NCBI RefSeq assembly: GCF_003675875.1
Contig: NZ_RCDI01000002.1
Location: 560,786-624,785, forward strand
From: Halostella limicola
GTDB taxonomy: Archaea > Halobacteriota > Halobacteria > Halobacteriales > Natronoarchaeaceae
Direction: 5' to 3'
Length of the DNA stretch: 64,000 bases
The notes beneath the pieces are model-generated. The model worked only from the letters and a program-made list of their open reading frames with translations, searched no databases and had not been told where the DNA came from. Positions 1 to 7,861 of this stretch are shown piece after piece; within the stretch, counting starts at the first letter, position 1; every line of letters begins with the position of its first letter. The position numbers and the translations under genes were made by a program.

Positions 1-950
1 AACTCGGTCCACGACGCGCCGTCGTGCTGCCACAGCGTCAGGGTGGACTCGTCGACGCCCGTCGCGTTCGCGTAGCGGACGGTGAACGCGTCGAGCGACG
101 TGCCGCCGCCGGCGGTCATGCTGAGCTCGACGTGCGCGCCGGCGTCGGTCATGTTACCGGGTGCGGCCGGCGGGCTCTCGGTCGGCCGGAAGGCGGTGCT
201 TCGGCCGCCCTCGAAGTCGACGGAGACGCGCGCGTCGCCCTCGCCCATCGTGAGGTTCTCGACCGCGTAGTTCGCCGGCTCCTCGACGTAGTTGGTGTAG
301 AACGAGTACTTGCTGTTGCCCGCGGCGTAGTTGTCCGTGAGCGCGTGGCCCGTGCTGTTGCCCTCGAAGTGGTACCCCCACTTGTTCTCGACGGCCGAGT
401 TGTTCCGGAACGTCAGGTTCTCTGACCGGCGGTCGGTGAAGCCGAGCGAGTTGTACCGGGCCTCGGAGTCCGCGACGGTCAGGCCCTCGGCGTAGAGCGT
501 CCGGACGCCGTAGAGGTTCCCGAGCGACCGCACGTCGCTGACGGTGCCCCCGGAGGTGCGCTCGTAGTAGACGCCGAGCCGCCAGTTCTCGACGGTCATG
601 TTCTCCACCGTCACGTTCGTCAGGGAGCGGTCCGTCCCGTTGACGTACACGCCGTCGGTCGTCGAGTTCTCGGGGTACGGCCCCGTCTGGCTGAGGAAGT
701 AGCCGTTCCCGTCGATCGAGACGTCGCTGGTCCGGATCTCGATACACGGGCCGCTCTCGTTGGTCTCGACGTCGCCGGTGAACTCGTAGGAGCCGGGCTC
801 GTCGATGACGGTGCATCCCTCGATCTCCCCCTCGTTCGCGGCGGGGGGCGCGGTCGCCAGCGCCCCGCCGACGCCCGCCGTCGTCGCCGAGAGGAGAAGC
901 ATCGCGGCGGCGCAGAGCGCCCCGAGCCGTCGCGCGCTCGTCACGCGCAC
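1..950 (-). CDS. exported right-handed beta-helix (NosD-like) surface protein, 3' part outside window
   Basis: This is the N-terminal portion of a secreted protein that runs off the left edge. Reading from a GTG near 950 (GTGs at 953 and 944 are alternatives) gives a short basic N-terminus, a hydrophobic segment around residues 15-32 typical of a signal peptide, then a repetitive Asn/Gly/Val-rich region with recurring 'NVTVEN', 'LTFRNNS' and 'LTVADS' turns, as in pectate-lyase/NosD-type beta helices. Near the window edge a segment reading 'GVDESTLTLWQHDG' resembles the beta-sandwich that often follows the helix in haloarchaeal surface proteins. Many N-x-S/T sequons suggest N-glycosylation. 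In the NosD family such proteins are cell-surface or periplasmic and bind carbohydrate or metal; the ligand here is unknown. The C-terminus, and any surface anchor, cannot be seen. The start codon is inferred from the signal peptide. Confidence 0.75.
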   Translation of the reverse strand, partial: MRVTSARRLGALCAAAMLLLSATTAGVGGALATAPPAANEGEIEGCTVIDEPGSYEFTGDVETNESGPCIEIRTSDVSIDGNGYFLSQTGPYPENSTTDGVYVNGTDRSLTNVTVENMTVENWRLGVYYERTSGGTVSDVRSLGNLYGVRTLYAEGLTVADSEARYNSLGFTDRRSENLTFRNNSAVENKWGYHFEGNSTGHALTDNYAAGNSKYSFYTNYVEEPANYAVENLTMGEGDARVSVDFEGGRSTAFRPTESPPAAPGNMTDAGAHVELSMTAGGGTSLDAFTVRYANATGVDESTLTLWQHDGASWTE

Positions 951-1242
951 CACCCTCGTCTCGCGCCGGTCCCGGGCGGGGAGCGCCCCCGTTTGCCGGT
1001 CCGGCGGGTCCGTTCAGTCGATACTGCGTCGCGATACGATTCCATCGTGACCGATTCGTGGTCGGACACGTCCGCCCTTTGTTACGTCCGGCATTCCGGT
1101 CAGTCAGTCGGCACCTTCCGCGCCGGCGCGTCCGTCAGCCGCCCCCTACGCCGTCGAAGGCGGCGTTTACGGCACGGTTCTTGGTTCTCATCTGACACGT
1201 CGTCAGGTTCATAGGTGGCCTCGTCGAACCGACCAGTGAACG

Positions 1243-2367
1243 ATGTCAGCATCCGACACGGAATCGGCGGACGCGATCCGGCGGCTCTTCGACCGGCACC
1301 TCGAAGCAGGCCTGCACCACGGCGGACAGCTCGCGGTGTACAGCGACGGCGAACTCGTCGTCGACGCGGCCGGCGGCGAGACCGGTCCCGACGGCGGCGA
1401 GACGACGGCGGAGCAGCGCCACCTCCTGTTCTCCTGCACCAAGCCGTTCGCCGGCGTCTGCCTCCACCAGCTCATCGAGGACGGCGACCTCGACTACGAC
1501 GACCCGGTCGTCGAGCACTGGCCGGAGTTCGCCGACGACGGGACGGCGAAGGCCGGGATCACCGTCCGGCAGGTGCTCAGCCACCAGTCGGGGCTCAACG
1601 AGAGCGCGTTCGACGACCGGCCGGACCTGTGGGGGGACTTGGACGCCGCGGCCGCGGCAATGGAGGACGCCGAACCGCCGCTCGATCCCGGCACGCCGGC
1701 GTACCAGACGCTTACCTACGGCTGGCTGGTCGGCGAACTCGTCCGCCGGGTCTCCGGGACGCCCATCGACGAGTACGCCGAGGAGAATCTGTTCGGCCCG
1801 CTCGGGATGGACCGCACGTCCATCGGCGCGGACGACCCCGAGGAGATCGCGACGCTCGTCGGCTTCGACGAGTTCGACCGCTGTCGCGACCCCGGCGAGG
1901 GCCTCGAAGACATGACGGAGAAGGAGGCCGCGGCGGCGTTCAACGAACCGGGCGTGCAGCGGGCCGCCGTCCCCGCCGCGACCGGCGTCGGCACCGCCCG
2001 CGACATGGCGCGGTTCTACGCCTGCATGGCCAACGGCGGCGAACTCGACGGGACGCGGGTGTTGGGGCCGGAGACCGTCGACGCGATGACGACGCTTCAG
2101 GCCGAGACCGAGGACGACGGCACGCTGTCGCGGCCGGCCCGCTACGGCCTCGGCGTCTGGATCGGCGGCGGCGTCACCGACTCCTTCGGCACGGTGAGTT
2201 CCGCGTCGACGTTCGGCCACCTCGGCCTCGGCAGCATCGCGGGCTGGGGCGACCTCGACTCGGATCTGGGATTCGCCTACGTCACCAACGGCGTCCGCGA
2301 GGAGTCGTTCGAGCACTGGGCGCGCGTGAACACGATGACCGACGCCGTGAAGCAGCTATTCGGCTGA
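1243..2367 (+). CDS. serine hydrolase, beta-lactamase/penicillin-binding-protein fold (class C / EstB-like)
   Basis: This 374-residue cytoplasmic-looking protein has the active-site S-x-x-K at S64-C-T-K67, a tyrosine motif at Y159-G-W (the usual Y-x-N has lost its Asn), and an H-L-G at about residue 326 in place of K-T-G, the pattern of EstB-type esterases rather than true beta-lactamases. No signal peptide is visible, which argues against a peptidoglycan role (haloarchaea have none) and for an esterase or amidase acting inside the cell. The substrate is unknown. It stands alone on the plus strand and its 3' end overlaps the 3' end of the convergent DNA polymerase gene by 12 bp. Confidence 0.85.
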   Translation: MSASDTESADAIRRLFDRHLEAGLHHGGQLAVYSDGELVVDAAGGETGPDGGETTAEQRHLLFSCTKPFAGVCLHQLIEDGDLDYDDPVVEHWPEFADDGTAKAGITVRQVLSHQSGLNESAFDDRPDLWGDLDAAAAAMEDAEPPLDPGTPAYQTLTYGWLVGELVRRVSGTPIDEYAEENLFGPLGMDRTSIGADDPEEIATLVGFDEFDRCRDPGEGLEDMTEKEAAAAFNEPGVQRAAVPAATGVGTARDMARFYACMANGGELDGTRVLGPETVDAMTTLQAETEDDGTLSRPARYGLGVWIGGGVTDSFGTVSSASTFGHLGLGSIAGWGDLDSDLGFAYVTNGVREESFEHWARVNTMTDAVKQLFG

Positions 2368-4563
2368 TCGATCGCCGTAGGCCGTCACGGCGGCGTCCTC
2401 CCGGTCCGCGAGGTACGCGGCGATCCGCTCGCGGTCCCACCCCAGCGGCGAGAGGACGCTCTCGGCGGCGCGGAGGGTCCGGTCGCGGTAGTAGTCGGCG
2501 TCGTAGCCGTCCGGCTCCTCCGCAGCGAGCGCGACCCGTGCCCTGGTGTCTCTCTCGTCGTCCACGACGACGTAGTCGACGGACTGGCCCGGCTCGACGT
2601 CGATGCCGGCGTCGTCCGCGCGGTCGAGCGCCGCCGTCGACCGGGTGTAGTGCGCGTACTCCCCCGGTTCCTTCGAGACGCGGTTCGTGACGGCGAGGCG
2701 CGCGGGGTCGACGCGGCCCGCGTCGAGGCGCTGGAGGAACTGCGCGAGGACGCCGCAGACGGGTTCCGGCTCGCGGTATTCGTCCAGCGCCGCGATCAGG
2801 TCGCGCTGCACGTCGGCGACCCACTCGGGCGTCGAGCGCTGGCGGCACTCGATCCCGCGGTACTTGAAGGCGTCTCCCGCTCCGTCCGCTGCTTCCGTCG
2901 CCCCGTCGCCCCTGCTCGCCCGCTTCCCGAAGTACTTCGTGAGCGCGCCGGCGTTCGAGTCCCGCCGCGGGACGAACGCCACCCAGTCGTGCGCCGCCTC
3001 GTACTCCAGTCGGATACCGGCGTCCTCGCTTATCTCCCGCGCGAGATCGTCGAGCGGCCGCTGATCGACGCCCTCCCGCGGCGTCACCCAGAGGCTGTCG
3101 ACGATGCCGTGGACGACCTCCCAGCCGCCCGCTTCGAGGGTCTCTTTCGCGTCGAGCAGGATCTCGCGGGCGAAGGCGTTGATCGCCTCGTGGCACTCGA
3201 TCCGGCCGAACTTCGCGTTGCTGAACCCCTGATAGCCGAAGCAGGCGACGAGGATCCACTTCAGCGCCGACGACCGGCCGGAGAGCGCCGCGCGGCGCTC
3301 GGGGTCGTCCGTCTCGCGGAGCGTCCGCTTGATGCCGTCGCGCGCCACCACCAGTTCCTCCAGCACGTCCGGGAGGTACCCCCGCTCGTCGCAGATGCTG
3401 TACCCCAGTTCCGGCACGTCCGCGCGGTCGAGATGGCAGTCGCACCGCACCGTCTCGGGGCTGACGTTGCGCGTGACGATAATGTTGGGATACAGCGACG
3501 AGAAGTCGAGTTCGCGGACGTCCTCGTGGAGGCCGGCCCGCGGCGAGAGCGTGTAGCCGCCGCGGTCCGCCGCCCCCAGCTGGCGCATCGACTTGAAGAA
3601 CTCCGCGCGCCACGACCGCCACGGGACGAGCACGCCGCGGGACTTGGCCTCGCGGATCTGGATCGCCGTGAGCACGTTGCCGATGGAGGCCCACGCCAGT
3701 TCCTGCAGCGGCTTCCCCGACCGACCGACGAGGTCGAGACAGCCCGACAGGTTCGTCTCGCGGTAGAAGAAGGTGTTCTCGCGGTCGATTATCGCCCTGC
3801 CGGGGACGCCGTACCGCGCTGGCGAGTGCCCCACCTGCCCGTAGCTCTCGTAGGTCGACGCGCCGGCCCGTTTCCGGTAGCCCGGTCGGCGACCCAACTG
3901 GAAGTCGATCCCCGCCTCGCGCGCCGTCTCGAACAGGACCGGAACGATCCGGGCGGTGCTCACGACGAGCACGTCCGGGTCCGCCGCGGCGACGCGCTCG
4001 CCGACCGCCGCCGCGACGGTCGCCGGGTCGCCGGTGATCGTCTCCGCCTCGGTCACCGCACTGGTCGCCGCGCTGCTCCCGACGCCGCCGGCGTCACCCG
4101 GTCCGACCGTACACTCCGTGATCCGGGGTTCGTCGCCGGCGAGTTCCGCTGGCGGCACCTCGATCGACAGCGTCCGGAGCGGGCTCTCCGGCGTCGGGTC
4201 CGTCCCCGTCTCCAGGCAGTAACGAAACCCCGGCGAGAGGTCCACGTCGAACAGCCGGTACGTCCCGGCGCGCTCCCAGCGCCGGAACTGGCGGGCCAGC
4301 GGGCGGACCGCGTCGACGTCGGTCGCGTCGATCCTGAGCACGTCGGTCGGCTCCTCGCGGAACCCCGGCCGCCACTCCTCGCGGGCCGTCGAGACGACGT
4401 CGGGGTGTGCTTCCACGCGGTCACGGTTCGCGGCGACCGACGCCCAGTCGTCGGCTTCCAGATAGAGCGTCGGCGCGTACTCGTCGTCGCGCTCTACCTC
4501 GACGCCGTCGGCCGTCCGCGACCAGACGTCGACGCCGTCGTCCCGGAAGTCGAGCGCGAACAT
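2356..4563 (-). CDS. polB2: B-family DNA polymerase, diverged PolB2-type paralog
   Basis: This 735-residue protein is homologous to archaeal B-family polymerases. Motif A reads DFSSLYPNII (Asp at about 353) and motif B KWILVACFGYQG (K435, Y444). Motif C, normally YGDTDS, reads HGIVDS at 485-490, so the first of its two Asp residues is Ile. The exonuclease domain is also eroded: the Exo I D-x-E reads S-I-E (133-135), and no Exo II or Exo III acidic motif is evident. A Cys cluster (C374, C376, C391) lies between motifs A and B. It is shorter than the replicative PolB. Diverged PolB2 paralogs are known in archaea and suspected of damage tolerance; here the 3'-5' exonuclease is probably dead and polymerase activity is doubtful or altered. 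ATG 4563 is chosen because it overlaps the upstream stop as ATGA, implying translational coupling. Confidence 0.88.
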   Translation of the reverse strand: MFALDFRDDGVDVWSRTADGVEVERDDEYAPTLYLEADDWASVAANRDRVEAHPDVVSTAREEWRPGFREEPTDVLRIDATDVDAVRPLARQFRRWERAGTYRLFDVDLSPGFRYCLETGTDPTPESPLRTLSIEVPPAELAGDEPRITECTVGPGDAGGVGSSAATSAVTEAETITGDPATVAAAVGERVAAADPDVLVVSTARIVPVLFETAREAGIDFQLGRRPGYRKRAGASTYESYGQVGHSPARYGVPGRAIIDRENTFFYRETNLSGCLDLVGRSGKPLQELAWASIGNVLTAIQIREAKSRGVLVPWRSWRAEFFKSMRQLGAADRGGYTLSPRAGLHEDVRELDFSSLYPNIIVTRNVSPETVRCDCHLDRADVPELGYSICDERGYLPDVLEELVVARDGIKRTLRETDDPERRAALSGRSSALKWILVACFGYQGFSNAKFGRIECHEAINAFAREILLDAKETLEAGGWEVVHGIVDSLWVTPREGVDQRPLDDLAREISEDAGIRLEYEAAHDWVAFVPRRDSNAGALTKYFGKRASRGDGATEAADGAGDAFKYRGIECRQRSTPEWVADVQRDLIAALDEYREPEPVCGVLAQFLQRLDAGRVDPARLAVTNRVSKEPGEYAHYTRSTAALDRADDAGIDVEPGQSVDYVVVDDERDTRARVALAAEEPDGYDADYYRDRTLRAAESVLSPLGWDRERIAAYLADREDAAVTAYGDRSAE

Positions 4564-4868
4564 CAGTCGCCGTCGGCGTCGTTGCACTCCGCCTCGTCGC
4601 CCCCGCCCTCCCGGTCGTCCTCCACCGCGTCGAGGCGCGCGCCGAGTTCATCGATCCGTCGCTGGTGTTCGAGCGCCATCGAGAACAGCGCGGGGACGAT
4701 GGGGTCCGGGTGGTTCAGCAGGCCGCTCGCGTCGGCGTGACGGTGGGCGTGCTCCCACAGGTCGTCGAAGCGGCGGCGCTCCTCCCGGCGGAGGCCGCGG
4801 CGGAACGTCTCCCAGCGCTCGGCCGTGCGACGGAGCAGGTCCCGGTACGTGGGGTTCGTGCGGCCCAT
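4563..4868 (-). CDS. small helical protein linking RecA-like and PolB2 genes
   Basis: This 101-residue protein of unknown function is Arg/Glu-rich and predicted largely alpha-helical. The N-terminal half (residues 1-40) is basic, with 'RDLLRRTAERWETFRRG'. The middle carries a conserved-looking 'LLNHPDPIVPALFSMALEHQRRIDELGARLD' region (about 50-80) that could form a coiled coil, and the tail is acidic. It starts by sharing one base with the stop of the RecA-like gene (TGATG) and ends in an ATGA overlap with the polymerase start, so the three are almost certainly one co-translated unit. By position it is a candidate adaptor between the RecA-like protein and the polymerase; that role is inference. 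Confidence 0.8.
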   Translation of the reverse strand: MGRTNPTYRDLLRRTAERWETFRRGLRREERRRFDDLWEHAHRHADASGLLNHPDPIVPALFSMALEHQRRIDELGARLDAVEDDREGGGDEAECNDADGD

Positions 4869-5617
4869 CACCGCCCCCCCGCGTCCGCGGGCGACGCCGT
4901 CGCCCCGCGGCGCAGCTCGTCGGTCTCCGCCGTCGCGCCGTGGACCGGGGTCCGCGCCCGCAGGATCCGCGTCCAGTACGCGAGCGTCGTCTGCGCGGTG
5001 CCGTCCGGGCCGCCGGGATAGACGAGCGTCTCGAACTCGTCGGAGCGAAAGCGCGGGCCGAACTCGGTCCGCTCGCAGGCGAGCGTCGCGTCGGCCGCGC
5101 TCGACAGGGGCGCGGCGAACTCGTCGTCCCGACGCCGCGTGACCAGCACTGGCAGGTCGCGCTCGCGGGCGACGCCGGCGACCGTCGCGAGGCTCCGCAG
5201 GAACAGCCCGCGGGCGTCCTCGGTCGGTAGCTCGTCGCCGCGGTACTGGCCGTCCATCGCCGGCAGGACGAGCAGCGACGTCTCCGGCGCGATCCGATCG
5301 GGCAGGCGCTCGACGAGCGTCGCGTGCTGGGTGGGCGTGAACCCCCGAGCGACCCGCACGCGGTCGAGGACGCGCCGCCCCGGCGCGAGGCGGGCGAGCA
5401 ACTGGGACTGCGCGTGGCCGTGGCTGTCGACCCACAGCGCGTCGCCGCCCTCCAGTAGGAGGTGGTCGAGCGCGAGCGCCTGCAGCGGGCCGGTCGCCCG
5501 CTCGTCGGTTTCGAGCAGCGTGATCCCCGGGTCGAGCGTCGGTAGCTCCGGCACGTCGAGTCGGTCGTCGCGGGTCGCCGTCAGGTCGCGACCGTCGGGC
5601 GGTGGCGTTCGAACCAT
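4868..5617 (-). CDS. RadA/RecA-superfamily protein with inactivated Walker motifs
   Basis: This 249-residue protein aligns by eye with the RadA ATPase core. 'LDRVRVARGFTPTQH' (about 84-98) matches the RadA 'LDNIxVARAYNSDHQ' strand, and 'LLVLPAMDGQYRGDEL' (115-130) matches the Walker B/L1 'LIIVDSLTSHFRAEY' segment. The Walker A position reads DSHGHAQSQ (64-72) where RadA has GxxGxGKSQ, so the P-loop lysine is gone, and the Walker B Asp is Pro. ATP hydrolysis is therefore unlikely. It lacks the RadA N-terminal HhH domain. It overlaps the next gene by one base and heads a three-gene unit with PolB2. The ATG at 5617 has a TATA-like 'TTATG' at 5643-5647 on the minus strand, fitting a leaderless start. 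It might be called RadB-like, but RadB keeps its P-loop. Confidence 0.8.
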   Translation of the reverse strand: MVRTPPPDGRDLTATRDDRLDVPELPTLDPGITLLETDERATGPLQALALDHLLLEGGDALWVDSHGHAQSQLLARLAPGRRVLDRVRVARGFTPTQHATLVERLPDRIAPETSLLVLPAMDGQYRGDELPTEDARGLFLRSLATVAGVARERDLPVLVTRRRDDEFAAPLSSAADATLACERTEFGPRFRSDEFETLVYPGGPDGTAQTTLAYWTRILRARTPVHGATAETDELRRGATASPADAGGR

Positions 5618-5659
5618 ACTTTCGAGTTTCCCGCCGGCCCGCATAAGCCGCGGCGTGGC

Positions 5660-5678
5660 GTTTCCGGAGTTTCCGGAG
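5660..5678. repeat. tandem 'CTCCGGAAA' motif, promoter-proximal copy
   Basis: On the minus strand this reads CTCCGGAAACTCCGGAAAC, two 9-10 bp units in tandem. It sits just upstream of the TATA-like box of the RecA-like gene, about 43-61 bases before the start codon, where haloarchaeal activators usually bind. An exact second copy lies at 5736-5754. The core TCCGGA is self-complementary. Confidence 0.7.
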
Positions 5679-5735
5679 TCCGGCGACGAGCTCAAAAACC
5701 GCGGGCAAGCGGCGGGGGTATCCACTCCGGGGTCC

Positions 5736-5754
5736 GTTTCCGGAGTTTCCGGAG
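5736..5754. repeat. tandem 'CTCCGGAAA' motif, distal copy
   Basis: This is an exact second copy of the 19-bp tandem motif at 5660-5678, with start-to-start spacing of 76 bp. It lies 13 bp beyond the stop codon of the Orc1/Cdc6 gene. Two identical 19-bp copies in a 150-bp intergenic gap are unlikely by chance and suggest a cooperative protein-binding site controlling the RecA-like/PolB2 unit. The half-sequence GGAAAC resembles part of haloarchaeal origin-recognition-box cores, so Orc1/Cdc6 binding is one possibility. Confidence 0.7.
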
Positions 5755-5767
5755 CGCGCTTCCGGCA

Positions 5768-6772
5768 TCACTCGACGGTCCGGTACACCCGGTCGCTGCT
5801 GGTCCCCTCGATCTCGATCAGGTCGTAGTGCGCCATCTTCCGCATGTAGTTCCGGAGCGTCCGCTCGGACTTCGCGTCCTCGACCCGCTTGCGGTATCGG
5901 TCGTACAGGTCGCCGGGTTCGATCGCCTCGGCGTCCTCGACCACGTCGTACAGGATCTTCTGGTGGCGGGTGAGGTTCTCCAGGTTCGCCCGATGGACCG
6001 CTTCGCGGGCGTCCGGGATGGCCGCCTCGACAACGTCGGCGGTGATCCGGTCGCGGCCCTCGCGGTCGGCGCGCCGGGCGGCGCTGCGCAGGACGCTGAT
6101 CCCGACGCGTGCGTCGCCGGCGGCCGCGTCGGCGATGCGTTCGAGTTCGGGCGTGTCGACGGCGTCCTCGGCCAGTCCCGACCGGGCGCGGGCCTCCAGG
6201 ATGGCGGCGAGCTGGTCCAGCGTGTACTTCTCGAAGCGGATCCGCTCGCTGCCGCGGAGGCGGCTGGTCATGCGCTCGCCGATCTGGCCGAACAGCTCCG
6301 CCTCGCGGTTGGCGATCAGCACCGGGGCGAACCGCGGCATCGAGTGGAGGTCGTACAGCAGGCTCAGGTCCTCCAGCTGGTCGACCTCGTCGAGGACGAG
6401 CACGCGCGGCGGCCCGTCGTACTCCTCTAACCGCGCCAGCAGCTCGTCCCGCGGCGTCGACTGCCGGTGGACGTCCATCGTCTGGTTCATCCCGTCGAGG
6501 ACCGCGTAGGCGCAGCGGAAGAAGGTGTAGTGCCGCCAGCAGTTGACGTACTGGAACTCGACGTCGAGGGTCTCCTCGCGCAGGCGCTCGCCGACGAACC
6601 GCGTCACGCAGGTCTTGCCCGTCCCCGTCGGCCCGGTCACGAGTACGGTGTCCGCCGGCTCCCCGTCGGTGAGCGGCCGGAGCACGCCGGAGAGGTGGGT
6701 CACCTCGTGGTCGCGGTGCTCGACCTCCCGCGGGACGAAGTCGGTCCGGAGGACCCGAGCGTCGCGGATCAT
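5768..6772 (-). CDS. Orc1/Cdc6-family AAA+ protein
   Basis: This 334-residue protein has an AAA+ core followed by a winged-helix domain. Walker A is GPTGTGKT (47-54), Walker B is VLVLDEVDQ (124-132, D128-E129), and a sensor-type 'PVLIANREAELFGQIGE' follows. The C-terminal part (from about 255) contains the 'LTRHQKILYDVV' helix and a winged helix ending near residue 334, as in archaeal Orc1/Cdc6. It is somewhat shorter than main-origin Orc1 proteins. Haloarchaea carry many paralogs; some bind origins, others appear to be regulators. ATG 6772 has a TTTAT box at about 6799-6804. It precedes the RecA-like/PolB2 unit on the same strand with a 150-bp gap holding the tandem motif, so it may regulate or load that machinery. 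I see no obvious origin (no AT-rich unwinding element) beside it. Confidence 0.9.
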   Translation of the reverse strand: MIRDARVLRTDFVPREVEHRDHEVTHLSGVLRPLTDGEPADTVLVTGPTGTGKTCVTRFVGERLREETLDVEFQYVNCWRHYTFFRCAYAVLDGMNQTMDVHRQSTPRDELLARLEEYDGPPRVLVLDEVDQLEDLSLLYDLHSMPRFAPVLIANREAELFGQIGERMTSRLRGSERIRFEKYTLDQLAAILEARARSGLAEDAVDTPELERIADAAAGDARVGISVLRSAARRADREGRDRITADVVEAAIPDAREAVHRANLENLTRHQKILYDVVEDAEAIEPGDLYDRYRKRVEDAKSERTLRNYMRKMAHYDLIEIEGTSSDRVYRTVE

Positions 6773-6848
6773 CGTCGGACAGTGCTTTCCGGACCGACAT
6801 AAAGTCGCCGGGCGTCCGCTCGCGGCGTGCGGCGGACCGCCACCCGCC

Positions 6849-7790
6849 TCACGCCGGGTCGGGGAGGGAATACGCGACGCCCGTCTCCGCCTCGGAGACC
6901 GCCCACAGGCGGCGGCCGACCGACCCGTCGTACGACCGGTCGCTGGAGCGCTGCGTCTCGGGCGGGCCGCGCATGTTCAGCAGGCCGCCCGGGCCGACGT
7001 AGTCGCCGCCCTCGACGGCCGGCGCGGTGGCGGCGTACAGCAGCGGGAGCGCGCCGCCGGCCGCCGACTGGGCGAAGACCCGGTTGGCGACCTCCATCAG
7101 CCGCAGGCGGAGCCGCGACCCCGCCATCTCCGGGCCGCGCCGCTGGAGGTTCGTGGCGGCCCACCCCGGGTGGCAGGCGACGCTGCGGACGTCCGCCCCC
7201 GCCGCGTCGAGCCGACGGTCGAGTTCGTAGGCGAACAGCACGTTCGCGAGCTTGCTCTGTGCGTAGGCGTCCCACTCGTCGTAGGACGCCTCGCCGTGGA
7301 GGTCGTCGAAGTCGATCCGGCCGCGCTCGTGGACGCCGCTGCTCTGGGTGACGACCCGCGTCTCCCCGGGCGTCTCGCGGAGAGTGGGAAGGAGCAGGCC
7401 CGTCAGCGCGAAGTGCCCGAGGTGGTTGACGCCGAACTGCCGCTCGAAGCCGTCTTCCGTCTCCCGGCGGGGGATCGCCATCACGCCGGCGTTGTTACAG
7501 AGCACGTCCAGCGCCCGCTCCTCGTCCGCGACCGCCTCGGCGAACGTCCGCACCGAGTCGAGGTCCGCGAGGTCGAGTTCACGCACCGTCAGCGACGCGG
7601 CCGGGGCGTCCTCGCGGACGGTCGCCTTCGCCGACTCGCCGCGGCCGACGTCGCGACACGCCATCACGACGTGTGCCCCCTTCCGCGCGAACGCCCGCGT
7701 CGCTTCCAGACCGATCCCGCTGTTCGCGCCGGTGACGACGACCGTTTTCCCGGACAGGTCCGGCATCGACGAGGCGTCCCATTCGCTCAT
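6849..7790 (-). CDS. short-chain dehydrogenase/reductase
   Basis: This 313-residue SDR has the NAD(P)-binding TGANSGIG at 20-27, the structural NNAG at 99-102, and a catalytic Ser near 150 with Y176-x-x-x-K180. 'ACRDVGRGESA' after beta-2 (Arg present) suggests NADP(H) preference. It resembles the retinol-dehydrogenase/WWOX-like subgroup, whose members often act on aldehydes, ketones or polyprenyl-type alcohols; the substrate here is unknown. It stands alone, convergent with neither neighbour, between the Orc1/Cdc6 gene and hyuB. ATG 7790 is taken because it gives the usual short N-terminal lead to the Rossmann motif. Confidence 0.85.
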   Translation of the reverse strand: MSEWDASSMPDLSGKTVVVTGANSGIGLEATRAFARKGAHVVMACRDVGRGESAKATVREDAPAASLTVRELDLADLDSVRTFAEAVADEERALDVLCNNAGVMAIPRRETEDGFERQFGVNHLGHFALTGLLLPTLRETPGETRVVTQSSGVHERGRIDFDDLHGEASYDEWDAYAQSKLANVLFAYELDRRLDAAGADVRSVACHPGWAATNLQRRGPEMAGSRLRLRLMEVANRVFAQSAAGGALPLLYAATAPAVEGGDYVGPGGLLNMRGPPETQRSSDRSYDGSVGRRLWAVSEAETGVAYSLPDPA

Positions 7791-7861
7791 ACGCTCGCTA
7801 GGGACCGGCGCGAAATCTATCTGGCGTCACCCGCGGGTGTCGCCGGGACCGTCGCCCGCGG

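Noticed and set aside
5618-5767. Replication origin at the Orc1/Cdc6 gene
   Set aside because: The short gap has a tandem motif but no AT-rich unwinding element or set of inverted origin boxes, so an origin is not supported.
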